A stretch of DNA of 64,000 nucleotides from contig LMAJ01000017.1 in assembly GCA_001507425.1 (NCBI GenBank), forward strand, positions 1 through 64,000, written 5' to 3'. Origin of the DNA: Flavobacteriaceae bacterium CRH. Lineage in GTDB: Bacteria; Bacteroidota; Bacteroidia; Flavobacteriales; Flavobacteriaceae. This document shows, piece after piece, positions 26,809 through 35,986 of this stretch (its first letter is position 1; every line of letters begins with the position of its first letter). The notes under the pieces were generated by a model that saw only the letters and a list, made by a program, of their open reading frames with translations, had not been told where the DNA came from and made no database searches. The position numbers and the translations under genes were made by a program.

Positions 26809-28410
26809 TTGGCGTTTTATGATTATAAGAAAGTTTTAGAAATATCCAAAACTGCAGTTCATAAATTTTATCCTTCCGCAGCATGTGCCCTATTAACTGG
26901 AAGTCAGACTGAAGAAAATTTTGTTTCACTGGTAAGTGATATTGATATTCTTATAATTGATTTTGAATTGACAGGTGTATCTTCGGAGGGAATGGTTTAT
27001 GAGGGCATCAAGATAGATTTTAGCAGGGTCGGTATTTGGAATCTGGCGGATGTTTTAATTGAGAGCTGTTATTCCAAGAACAATACGATCATGAACATGA
27101 TTGTGATAGGCCATTTTATTAACGATGCTCTGAACTTAGAAGTTAGCCTTAGGCAGTACTGCCAACAATTATATCGGAACAGTAATGTAAATTATTTTTC
27201 AGAATATCAGAGCATACGAAGGAATCTAATCATGCTGCGAAAGCACTTTTCAAAAGAGTTAAGGATCGAAGAGATTCCATTAACTCTTTCTGATTTTATG
27301 CTCGAAATCTCAAAGGCATATCTTTTTTTTCATCATGAGGGCAAATATGGATTAAACGGCTACCGGCGTTCTAAACTTCTCCATGGAACAGAAAAAGATT
27401 TAAATTTTTTAAAACATATTAATTCGTTAACTCAGGAATATCATATACATAAAAACGGTGAAGGAATTATATTTCAGATAGAACGCTTTTTAGGTTATTC
27501 ACTTTTAAATACAAAAGGTGTTCAGGATTTTAGGTATGTGTTAAGTATTGATTTTGGAAGACATAACAGCTTTATATTTTTAACTGCAATTTTGGAAAAA
27601 ATTAAAGATGACCTATACTTAAAGGATCTTTTTAAATTTGGCTGCCGTGCAGCTGCAAACTCTGTCTTTCCATATGATTATGTACTAATATTTGAAAGTA
27701 AAGACCGTCTTGAAGATGCTTCTGTTTTAAAACGTCTTAAGGAACTTTTTAGAGATGTCAAAGGACTCAAATACAAAAATGTCGATGCGTTCTGGATAGA
27801 AGAAGTTTGGTTCAGCAGGACGAATTATCTTGTTGTTGAAGAAGTGTTTTCTGCTATTAACAACGTTGCAATTGCTGTTGTCAATGGAGATATAAAATAC
27901 AATTACAAAAAAATGATTCCTATTTTTATTTATGTAATACTTCGATGCAAAGATGCATGGGGGCTTTCGACTCAAAACATAGCGCAGGCATTGAATATTT
28001 TAAGAGATAAATACAGATCTTCCATTTATTATCAGGATATAGACCATGTGAAGGTCTTTTCTAATAATTTAATTATAAAAAGTCTGGATAAAGTTTTTCT
28101 GCAGAACAATGTCGGGATCATTGAAGCATATAAACAATACATCCAAAAGAATATCTTTTTTGATGAAGCGTCAGAAGGATTTCCAGTATTTAAAAAATTG
28201 GATAATAAGATTTCAAAAGCGAACATAAAAGGCTTAGATTTCTCGACCATACCTGAATTTGTTCAACGAATATTTCAAAACGAAAAAACAGACAATTTGT
28301 ATTTCCTTGTCACGTTTTTTGATTTTTCACTAAAATCCATGGGATTAAACAACAATCAATTTGCTTCAGTAATTCTTCTTTCCTTAAGTGCCATTGGATA
28401 TGAAGATTAA
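26809..28410 (+). CDS. Nucleotidyltransferase-fold protein of the export operon
   Basis: 533 residues from a TTG start 3 bp after the previous stop. It is chosen because the catalytic core begins at residue 26 and no usable ATG precedes it. Pol-beta-type nucleotidyltransferase motifs are intact: GS at 31-32, SDIDIL with Asp44 and Asp46, and a third Asp70 in GIKIDFSR. The remaining about 420 residues are mainly helical and unassigned. The gene overlaps the exporter gene by 11 bp, implying coupling. It may nucleotidylate the cargo or a target, or give self-protection; unknown. Confidence 0.65.
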   Translation: MAFYDYKKVLEISKTAVHKFYPSAACALLTGSQTEENFVSLVSDIDILIIDFELTGVSSEGMVYEGIKIDFSRVGIWNLADVLIESCYSKNNTIMNMIVIGHFINDALNLEVSLRQYCQQLYRNSNVNYFSEYQSIRRNLIMLRKHFSKELRIEEIPLTLSDFMLEISKAYLFFHHEGKYGLNGYRRSKLLHGTEKDLNFLKHINSLTQEYHIHKNGEGIIFQIERFLGYSLLNTKGVQDFRYVLSIDFGRHNSFIFLTAILEKIKDDLYLKDLFKFGCRAAANSVFPYDYVLIFESKDRLEDASVLKRLKELFRDVKGLKYKNVDAFWIEEVWFSRTNYLVVEEVFSAINNVAIAVVNGDIKYNYKKMIPIFIYVILRCKDAWGLSTQNIAQALNILRDKYRSSIYYQDIDHVKVFSNNLIIKSLDKVFLQNNVGIIEAYKQYIQKNIFFDEASEGFPVFKKLDNKISKANIKGLDFSTIPEFVQRIFQNEKTDNLYFLVTFFDFSLKSMGLNNNQFASVILLSLSAIGYED

Positions 28411-30553
28411 AGATTTTCCGCATTTTTATCAGACTGGAAATAATGACTGCGGGCATACTTGTGTCCGTATAATAGCAAGTTATTATGGGATTAAACCGGG
28501 AGAGGATCTAAAAATTACTGATGACCAGCTTTCCATTTATGAGATCATATCATTACTCAATTCAATGGGGGTTCAGGCCAAAGCATTAGAATTAAAATCC
28601 AGCCGTCTATTACAGACTTTAAATTTTCCGTATTTGGCGTTAATGAATAATAAGCATTATGTAATTGTTTATAATAAAACTAACGATTATTATTTCATAT
28701 CAGACCCAAAAAGAGGCAATATTAAAGTTTTGCATCATAATTTTGAAATGACGTTATTTAACAACGAAAACCCTGTTGCAAAAATTGTAACTTTAGAAAG
28801 ACAGGCAGTACGAAATGACGGAGCAAACACCCTAAAGTTTTCTTCGCTTCTACTGCATTTTTTTAAAAAGATTAGGAAGAAGTTTAATCGGCTTTTAGTC
28901 CTTATTCTTGTTATAACAATTTTACAAGCATTAACGCCATTCTTCTTCAGGGCTATTATAGATTTAGGGATTAACAAAAATAATTTATCGATTGTTAATA
29001 TTCTGGTGATAGCAAATTTTATATTAATAATAGGTATTGGTCTGGGCAATACCATTAAAGAGATTTTGTCAATGACTATTTCAGAGGAGTTTAAGTATAA
29101 CCTCATGCAGGATTATCTTAAGAAAACCCTTAACAGTTTAAGTATACTCAATCAGCTGAAGGTTGGTCAGATACTAAAAAAAATTAAGGATATTGAAACT
29201 GTAAATAATTTTATCACTAACAACTCGGTCTACTTTATAACATCATGCCTGCTTTCGTTTATTTATCTGATTATTCTGCTGATGTTCGACAGTCTGATAT
29301 TTGGTGTATTTTTAACAGGGGTAATCATTTATATTATATGGCAGTTATCATTTACGTCCTATTTGAAGCTTTTAGAAAATGATTCAAGATTTTTGCAGAT
29401 AAAGGAGCGAAATTTCTGGTCCGATACAATTAATTCGATTTATGACGTTAAGGCTTACAATGCTGAACATACCCAGATCTCTTCATGGGAATCGGTCAAC
29501 AAAGATTTGCATGATAATGTATTTAAAGATTTAAAAGTCAAAAATATCCAGCAGTTCGGCAACCACCTGATAAATGGAGGTCAAAGGCTGCTTATTCTTT
29601 ATTTTTGTGTAACAAAAGTGTTTAACGGAGAAATGACATTTGGCACTATGATATCCATTCAGTTTATTGTAGGGTTTATGTCCACTCCGATCAATAGTAT
29701 TATTGCTTTTACAGGACAGTATGTAAATTTTAAAATGCTTTTAAACTACGTGGAGGCAGATCATAATCTCTTTAAGCAAAATTCGCTTCCTGATGCCCTT
29801 GTGGATGTGAATAACATTGAAGTGATACAATTTTATAACAGCAGCTTACTCTATCAAAATACATCAGTACCTGCGTTATTAGATATTAACTTTAAAATAT
29901 ACAAAGGCAGAAAATATGCCTTTGTAGGCAAAAGCGGTAGTGGAAAATCTAGTTTCCTTAAATTAATATTAGGCTTGTATGGTCCTTCTGATGGACGAAT
30001 GGAAGTGAACAATATTTCAATTTCTGAAATTGATCCTGCATCCTACCGGGAGCATTTTTCGGTTATGCTTCAGGAAAGCCGTTTAATAGAGGGAACTTTT
30101 ATTGACAATATTACTTACAAGGCCGAAAGGACCGATTTTGAATTTCTTAATGAGGTGGTAAAGCTCGCCAATTTGGATGATATACTCACACAATATGATA
30201 AGGGTATTTTTTCAGTTATCAATAATAATGCCCAAGGTTTAAGTGACGGACAGAAACAGCGTATTTTAATAGCACGTGCCTTATACCGATACCGGGAATT
30301 TTTAGTTTTAGATGAACCCACAAGCTCGCTGGATCCCTATAATAAACATGTTATATTTGAAAATATCATAAAGAAATTTGAAGGACGAACGATGCTTGTT
30401 GCAACTCATGATATGAATTTAATCAAGGATTTTGACGTTATTGTTGTTTTAAATAAAGGTAAGATTGTAGAAGCAGGCAATCATGAAAACCTTATGAAAA
30501 AGCGCGGATTTTATAGTGTCTTATATAATATTCAAAATAAAAGCAATTTATAA
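28400..30553 (+). CDS. Peptidase C39-containing ABC exporter (PCAT)
   Basis: 717 residues from the ATG at 28400. A GTG at 28388 would add four. An N-terminal C39 cysteine peptidase has Gln11, Cys17 (NDCGHTC), His86 (NNKHYVIVY) and Asp102 (ISDPKRG), which cut double-glycine leaders. A six-helix transmembrane domain spans about 150-430. The nucleotide-binding domain has Walker A VGKSGSGKSS, signature LSDGQKQR, Walker B FLVLDEPTSSLD and the H-loop VATHD. It should process and export the GG-leader protein through HlyD and TolC partners encoded next. Confidence 0.93.
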   Translation: MKIKDFPHFYQTGNNDCGHTCVRIIASYYGIKPGEDLKITDDQLSIYEIISLLNSMGVQAKALELKSSRLLQTLNFPYLALMNNKHYVIVYNKTNDYYFISDPKRGNIKVLHHNFEMTLFNNENPVAKIVTLERQAVRNDGANTLKFSSLLLHFFKKIRKKFNRLLVLILVITILQALTPFFFRAIIDLGINKNNLSIVNILVIANFILIIGIGLGNTIKEILSMTISEEFKYNLMQDYLKKTLNSLSILNQLKVGQILKKIKDIETVNNFITNNSVYFITSCLLSFIYLIILLMFDSLIFGVFLTGVIIYIIWQLSFTSYLKLLENDSRFLQIKERNFWSDTINSIYDVKAYNAEHTQISSWESVNKDLHDNVFKDLKVKNIQQFGNHLINGGQRLLILYFCVTKVFNGEMTFGTMISIQFIVGFMSTPINSIIAFTGQYVNFKMLLNYVEADHNLFKQNSLPDALVDVNNIEVIQFYNSSLLYQNTSVPALLDINFKIYKGRKYAFVGKSGSGKSSFLKLILGLYGPSDGRMEVNNISISEIDPASYREHFSVMLQESRLIEGTFIDNITYKAERTDFEFLNEVVKLANLDDILTQYDKGIFSVINNNAQGLSDGQKQRILIARALYRYREFLVLDEPTSSLDPYNKHVIFENIIKKFEGRTMLVATHDMNLIKDFDVIVVLNKGKIVEAGNHENLMKKRGFYSVLYNIQNKSNL

Positions 30554-30557
30554 AATC

Positions 30558-31805
30558 ATGAAAAAAAGTATACTTTTATTCTGGGGATTCCTGGTAACGG
30601 TCATAGTACTGTTTATTGTTCTTTCTTTTTTCTTAAAAGTACCAAATACCATCGATGGAGAGGGCGTTTTAATGAACAATGATGTAATTGAATATGTTTC
30701 ACCAAAGGAGGGGGTTGTAGAGTTTGTGCAGCCCGATAATTCTAAAGTCCTGCGAGGACAGGTTTTATGGGTTTTTGAGCCGTTAGAACAGGTGCAGCAG
30801 ACCGATAGTTTATTATCTAATTTAAGCAGTGTTACAATTTTTGATCACAATGCCTTTAAAAATCTGCTACAAAAACTGGCTATTGTTGATGCCGGCCGAC
30901 TTGGAGCAGTAAGTCTGCCATATGTGGATTTTTTAACTCACCTTCAAACATATGTAAAATTTCACAATGATAATCCATCTGCAAGAGAATTGAACACAGC
31001 CACAAATGAAATAAACAGCATCAATCGCACCATACTTTTCGATACCGATGTCGTCACAGGTACAAATGAAAGATTGACACTGGCAAAAAATGCCCTTGAG
31101 CAGGATTCGATCTTGTTTAACCAGAGATTAATAACTTCAGAGCAGTGGTCAAATTCCAAACAAAATTTTCTTCAGGCCAAGAATAATTATGCTACTACCC
31201 TAAAAGCGCTTGATATTCAAAAAAAAATGAAATCTAATTTCATAGAGCAGAAAGAGAAGGTTCATACCACTATGGGATTAGATGAAAGCAGACTTTTTAA
31301 TAATGTAGTGGAAAAGTATGTTCAATTACTCAATTTTATTTCTGAATGGCAAAAGGTCAATGTGATAAAAGCTCCATTTAATGGCACTATAAAATATTAC
31401 CGATTTTGGAATCAAAAAGATTTTGTGCAGAAAAATGAAAAATTATTTGTATTTGCCAATAAAGAAAACGTTAAGGAAATTGAGGTAAAAATTAATATTC
31501 AGGGGGCAGGGAAGATTAAGGTGGGACAGAAATGCCTTATAGAACTCAAAGAATATCCTGCCAAAGATTATGGACTGATGCAGGGCAGTGTTAGCGGTAT
31601 TATCTCTTTAAAACATCAAGAACAAGATAAAAACTACTCGACCTATATTAAGATCATTATTACAGAGGATGGCTTAACAAATTATGGACATTTAATTACT
31701 ACAAATTATAGTATGCCCGTTCACACTCAGATAATACTGGACAATGAGCGATTATTTAATAAAATTTTTAAAACAGTTGAGCAAAATTTTAAAACAAAAT
31801 ATTAA
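30558..31805 (+). CDS. HlyD-family membrane-fusion adaptor
   Basis: 415 residues from the ATG at 30558, 4 bp after the exporter stop; an upstream ATG at 30516 lies inside the exporter gene. One N-terminal membrane helix (LLFWGFLVTVIVLFIVLSFFL) is followed by a lipoyl-like half (EYVSPKEGVVEFVQPDNSKV), a long helical hairpin (about 150-265), the second lipoyl half (VIKAPFNGTIKYYRFW) and a beta-barrel domain (VKINIQGAGKIKVGQK). It links the inner-membrane exporter to the outer-membrane channel. Confidence 0.88.
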   Translation: MKKSILLFWGFLVTVIVLFIVLSFFLKVPNTIDGEGVLMNNDVIEYVSPKEGVVEFVQPDNSKVLRGQVLWVFEPLEQVQQTDSLLSNLSSVTIFDHNAFKNLLQKLAIVDAGRLGAVSLPYVDFLTHLQTYVKFHNDNPSARELNTATNEINSINRTILFDTDVVTGTNERLTLAKNALEQDSILFNQRLITSEQWSNSKQNFLQAKNNYATTLKALDIQKKMKSNFIEQKEKVHTTMGLDESRLFNNVVEKYVQLLNFISEWQKVNVIKAPFNGTIKYYRFWNQKDFVQKNEKLFVFANKENVKEIEVKINIQGAGKIKVGQKCLIELKEYPAKDYGLMQGSVSGIISLKHQEQDKNYSTYIKIIITEDGLTNYGHLITTNYSMPVHTQIILDNERLFNKIFKTVEQNFKTKY

Positions 31806-33072
31806 AAATAGTTTACTTTTTCTCTCCATCTTATACATGCACAGTACTGTGGCTCAAAACGATCTCAATTCACTGCTTGTTTTGAGCCATAACCGGGATA
31901 TCAGTACTAATATAAAGGATATTGAAACTAAAATTATTGATGTAAATTACGCTAATTATCGTAATTTATTTCCGACGATAAGTCTGGGGTTGGGTGAACA
32001 AGTGAATTTTGGTAGGTCATTTGATCCTATTTCCGGCGCAGTTACACCGAGATACAGCTGGTATAATAATTCTAATTTTTCTGTAAAGGTAGAACAGAGA
32101 CTCACCTCGATCCTGCACAGAAAGATTGATAGTAAAATTCATCAAAACAGTCTTTCCATACAGGAGCTGACTAATTTAGAAAATCAAAAGAAAATTGATA
32201 TCGAAATTATCAACAATTACTACGACTGTTTATTATCCAAAGAAAATATGGAGTTAAGTCTTTTTATCAAAGACCTTCTTGTGGCAGCAAATCATGGATT
32301 TGAAAAACTCTATAAATTTGGAAAAATGGATACAATAGCTTTATTAAATCATAATAGAAAGATAATCTATATAGATAAAGAAATTGCTGATTTTTTGAGC
32401 AGCTATAAAAAAACTCAAAATAAATTAAAAGAGCTTGCTGGTTTTAAGGACCATCAGGAACTATTTCTTAAAAGCCCGGTCATAGACAGTTTTAAAATTA
32501 ACTTTGATCATTACAACAGTGATATTGTAATTCGGACACGGTTAGTACAGAAAAAAGTGGAACTGGACAGCCTGACTTGGAGAAAATCAAAAAAACAACT
32601 ATTTTCAAATGTAAGTTTTTATTCCTCTTTTGGTTCTTATTACAGTTCTGTTCTCAATTACCAATATGATTTTTGGGATCAGGTCAGTTTGAACAATTTT
32701 TTTAATATTGGGCTCAGGATGGACCTGCCGTTGTATAGCAGAGAAAAGAAAAATAGCATAGAAATTAATAGGTTAAATTATGAACTCTCCAGTAATAAAT
32801 CCAAATTAGAACTTCAGCAAGCGGATACTTTTTGGAAGGAAATTAGATTGGATTATGAGAACGCTTTGTCCCTGTATAATAATCTTAAAATAATAAAAGA
32901 TTTATCCTATTGGGAATTATGCATGAACCAGAAAAAATATAACAATAGGACGATCCCTTTAACGCAGCTTTTAGAATCGGGAGTTCGTTTTGCCAACTAT
33001 TATAAGGAGTATTTGTATTACAGAAATAATTTGTACAAACGGCGGGATATACTTCAAATTGTTTTGAATTGA
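31744..33072 (+). CDS. TolC-family outer membrane channel protein
   Basis: 442 residues, overlapping the adaptor gene by 62 bp. A TTG at 31777 is an alternative start that gives a more typical signal peptide ending in STVAQ. The long helical repeats typical of TolC are seen twice (about 60-215 and 265-430), e.g. EQRLTSILHRKIDSKIHQNS and NRLNYELSSNKSKLELQQAD, with beta segments FSVKVEQ and GLRMDLPLY. Last gene of the type I secretion operon, ended by the terminator at 33164. Confidence 0.85.
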   Translation: MSDYLIKFLKQLSKILKQNIKNSLLFLSILYMHSTVAQNDLNSLLVLSHNRDISTNIKDIETKIIDVNYANYRNLFPTISLGLGEQVNFGRSFDPISGAVTPRYSWYNNSNFSVKVEQRLTSILHRKIDSKIHQNSLSIQELTNLENQKKIDIEIINNYYDCLLSKENMELSLFIKDLLVAANHGFEKLYKFGKMDTIALLNHNRKIIYIDKEIADFLSSYKKTQNKLKELAGFKDHQELFLKSPVIDSFKINFDHYNSDIVIRTRLVQKKVELDSLTWRKSKKQLFSNVSFYSSFGSYYSSVLNYQYDFWDQVSLNNFFNIGLRMDLPLYSREKKNSIEINRLNYELSSNKSKLELQQADTFWKEIRLDYENALSLYNNLKIIKDLSYWELCMNQKKYNNRTIPLTQLLESGVRFANYYKEYLYYRNNLYKRRDILQIVLN

Positions 33073-33163
33073 AACTTTACGCAGTAACAGCTAAATTACA
33101 AAATAGGTCTAGAGTCGGGTACGGGTTTAGCAGTGGCCTGTTGCAATACTATGCTGTAAGGAG

Positions 33164-33187
33164 AACGGAGCATTGGCTCCGTTTTTT
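33164..33187 (+). terminator. Terminator of the secretion operon
   Basis: AACGGAGC (33164-33171) and GCTCCGTT (33176-33183) form an 8-bp stem with an ATTG loop and a T-run to 33187. It lies 92 bp after the TolC stop and separates it from the beta-lactamase gene. Confidence 0.8.
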
Positions 33188-33201
33188 GTAAGGCGGTACG
33201 G

Positions 33202-34041
33202 GTGTTTTTTGTTTTGATTTTTGTTTTCTGTTTTATGGTTTTTATGGTAATTGCTTCAAAAAATGCAACTGTTGGAGTTTCCATGAAAGGAATTGAAGAG
33301 AAAGATACATTGAGTATCAATGGAAACTTAAAAGCACCTATGATGAGTATTTTCAAATTTCACATAGCATTGACAGTTTTAAATCAGGTCGATCGGGGGA
33401 TTTTAAAATTAGACCAGAAAATTTTTATCAAAAAAGAAGATTTACATTCAGAGACCTGGAGCCCGATGAGAGAGGAATTCCCGGATGGAAACAGAGATTT
33501 TACATTAGATCAATTACTAAGATATACGGTTTCTCATAGCGATAATAACGGCTGTGATATTCTTTTAAAATTTATAGGAGGACCAAAGACTGTACAAAAG
33601 TTTATTAATAAACAAGGCATTCAGGACTTTGTTATAAAAGTTAATGAGCAGGAAATGTCAATTTGGGAAAATCTGTATTTAAATACAACAACACCAGAGG
33701 CAACAACAAAATTGCTTGAGAAATTTTATAAGGGAGAAATTCTTAAAAAATCCAGCACAAAATATCTCTATCAGTTAATGGTAGAAACATCCAGAGGAAA
33801 GACCTGGATGAAGGCAGGACTTCCTGAGAATACTGAGTTGGCTCATAGAACTGGCATATCTGGAACTAATGATGAAGATCTGCGGGCTGGGATGAATGAT
33901 ATAGGCATTGTAAAACTTCCTAACGGAAAGCATTTCATACTTGCTATTTTTTTGAAAAATATCACCGAAGAATTTGAAGACACTGAAAGAATAATTGCAG
34001 ATATTACAAAAGCAGTTTGGGAGTATAACGTAAAAAAATAA
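33202..34041 (+). CDS. Class A beta-lactamase, A2-like
   Basis: 279 residues from a GTG (an ATG at 33235 is the alternative). Active-site motifs are all present: S49-I-F-K52, S113-D-N115, the omega loop with Glu156 (WENLYLN) and the R216-T-G motif where KTG is usual. SHSDNNGCD and NATVGVSMKG are typical of the CfxA/CME/PER (A2) branch of Bacteroidota. It would hydrolyse beta-lactams in the periplasm. The N-terminus is odd: the hydrophobic segment runs nearly straight into IASKNATVGV, so the usual first helix of the mature enzyme seems shortened. Confidence 0.85.
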   Translation: MFFVLIFVFCFMVFMVIASKNATVGVSMKGIEEKDTLSINGNLKAPMMSIFKFHIALTVLNQVDRGILKLDQKIFIKKEDLHSETWSPMREEFPDGNRDFTLDQLLRYTVSHSDNNGCDILLKFIGGPKTVQKFINKQGIQDFVIKVNEQEMSIWENLYLNTTTPEATTKLLEKFYKGEILKKSSTKYLYQLMVETSRGKTWMKAGLPENTELAHRTGISGTNDEDLRAGMNDIGIVKLPNGKHFILAIFLKNITEEFEDTERIIADITKAVWEYNVKK

Positions 34042-34206
34042 TACGTTAACAAGCAAAGCAATCTGCCTGCACTTGCAGAATTTGAGATAGCCGACTAATA
34101 ATGGTCTATTAATGACATGGCAGGTATAAAATATTGGTTGGTATCAGTTAGCCGTTAACAACCATAAGAATTAGACAATTTTATATTAAGTAATTTTAGA
34201 ACAGAT

Positions 34207-35007
34207 ATGAATCAAATTTTTAGATTACCATTTCTTGGAATATCAATTCTATTTTTAAACTGTAATTCAGCTTTGGTTGTTAGAAATCAAAATGGAAAAC
34301 AATCCGATGAAAATTACTTGCCTAAAGTAATTTATAAATCAGGCGATTTTGTCATAACGCAATTAACTGAAAATGCATTTGAACATAAGTCTTTTCTGCA
34401 AACAAAGAGTTCCGGGAAAGTACCTTGCAACGGAATGATAGTGAGAAACAGTGGTGAAGCAGTTATCTTTGATACAACATCCGACAGTCTTTCCTCTGCA
34501 AAATTAATTACTTGGGTAAAGGAAAAATTACACTGCAAAATAAACGCTGTTGTGCCAACCCATTTTCATATTGACAATTTGGGTGGGTTGAAAGCATTTG
34601 AACAAGCCGGAATTCAGTCATATGCTAATTTTAAAACCATTGAATTTGCAAAAGAACGAAACGAAAATTTACCACAAAATGGTTTTGCAGATTCGCTTGT
34701 AATAAAAGTTGGAAACAAGAAAGTCATGGCAAAATTTTTTGGAGAAGGTCATACACGTGATAATACTGTTGGATATTTTCCTGATGAAGAAATATTATTC
34801 GGTGGCTGTTTAATAAAAGAGATTGATGCCACCAAAGGCAACCTTGCAGATGCAAATGAAAATGAATGGTCAAAGACGGTTGCAAAAATAAAAAAATCAT
34901 ATCCCAATATTAAATACGTAATTCCAGGGCACGGACAATATGGTAATCATAAATTATTAGATTATACTATCGAATTATTTAAAAACCTTAAGAATATTCC
35001 ACGATAA
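34207..35007 (+). CDS. Subclass B1 metallo-beta-lactamase
   Basis: 266 residues with a lipobox-like signal (ILFLNC, Cys19). All B1 zinc ligands are present: H119-F-H121-I-D123 (THFHIDNLGG), H182 (GEGHTRDN), C201 (FGGCLIKE) and H242 (IPGHGQYG). The N-L pair after HxHxD is less usual. It would hydrolyse carbapenems and other beta-lactams using two zincs. It follows the class A gene by 165 bp of noncoding sequence and precedes two exported hydrolases. Closest named enzyme cannot be told from the sequence alone. Confidence 0.88.
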   Translation: MNQIFRLPFLGISILFLNCNSALVVRNQNGKQSDENYLPKVIYKSGDFVITQLTENAFEHKSFLQTKSSGKVPCNGMIVRNSGEAVIFDTTSDSLSSAKLITWVKEKLHCKINAVVPTHFHIDNLGGLKAFEQAGIQSYANFKTIEFAKERNENLPQNGFADSLVIKVGNKKVMAKFFGEGHTRDNTVGYFPDEEILFGGCLIKEIDATKGNLADANENEWSKTVAKIKKSYPNIKYVIPGHGQYGNHKLLDYTIELFKNLKNIPR

Positions 35008-35029
35008 GACAACCTCATAAAAAAATACA

Positions 35030-35872
35030 ATGGCAAAGAACTTTTTTATTTTATTCATTTCTACAATTTTATTAATAGGCTGTTCGACAAATAAAGAACA
35101 ATTCGGAGAAAGTACTATTGAAAATGCTGCCGGCACTGCTTTATCAAAGGAGGAATTTTCTAAAATCAGGAGCTTAAACAATGAAACTTTTGATACTGTA
35201 AATTTTGTAGGTAGAGAGCAAGTAGGACTCAAGTACCGCTTGTATAAACCCAAACAGCAAAAAAAAGATAAATCATTCCCATTAGTAATCGTATATCATG
35301 GTTCTGGACGGCCAATTGGAACTGATAATAGTTCTCAATTAGGGGTTTTGCCAAAACTATTTGCAAGTGCAGAGATTCAAAATAAATATCCATCGTATGT
35401 TTTGGCGCCGCAATTCTCTGAACGGTCTTCAGACTATGAAACCGAAAATAATAGAAATCTGCTGTATTCAAAGCCTAGAGCTTCCCTAAATTCAGTAATG
35501 GAGCTTGTAGACTCGTTAAAATCAAATTTAAATATTGACAATAAAAGAATTTACGTAGTTGGATATTCTATGGGCGGGTCAACTGCAATCAATTCATTGG
35601 CAGCAAGACCGGATCTTTTTGCAGCAGGAATTAGCATTTCTGGCATACCGCAGTTTGATAAAACAGAAGAGATGAAAACAATTCCCATTTGGCTTATTCA
35701 TGGTCTTGATGACACAGAAAATCCGATCACCAGTGATGAGCAATTTTATAAAGAAATGAGCGCTAATATCCGTTTTTGGAAATTAAAGGGAACAACGCAC
35801 GATAATGTATTTACCACTACGATCTTAGGAGAAACATTGCCGGAATGGTTATTCAAACAGCATAAGAAATAA
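35030..35872 (+). CDS. Exported alpha/beta hydrolase (lipoprotein)
   Basis: 280 residues. Lipobox ILLIGC at about residue 18. An alpha/beta-hydrolase core shows the oxyanion region LVIVYHGSGRP, nucleophile elbow GYSMGGS (about 182), acid in HGLDDTENP and His in TTHDNVF. This resembles PHB-depolymerase-like or prolyl-oligopeptidase-type esterases. It starts 22 bp after the metallo-beta-lactamase, probably in the same transcript. Substrate unknown. Confidence 0.8.
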   Translation: MAKNFFILFISTILLIGCSTNKEQFGESTIENAAGTALSKEEFSKIRSLNNETFDTVNFVGREQVGLKYRLYKPKQQKKDKSFPLVIVYHGSGRPIGTDNSSQLGVLPKLFASAEIQNKYPSYVLAPQFSERSSDYETENNRNLLYSKPRASLNSVMELVDSLKSNLNIDNKRIYVVGYSMGGSTAINSLAARPDLFAAGISISGIPQFDKTEEMKTIPIWLIHGLDDTENPITSDEQFYKEMSANIRFWKLKGTTHDNVFTTTILGETLPEWLFKQHKK

Positions 35873-35986
35873 AACTGTTGCTGATATCGATTTTGCAAAA
35901 TGAAAATTTCAAAAAATTACAGATATGATGTAATTACGAATTTTAATAAAAAAGATTTTATAAAACAAATTAAACAAAACTTACCT

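Noticed and set aside
34042..34206. GTTAAC-containing stretch between the two beta-lactamase genes, looked at as an integron attC site
   Set aside because: No paired R/L boxes with the attC fold and no integron integrase in the window.
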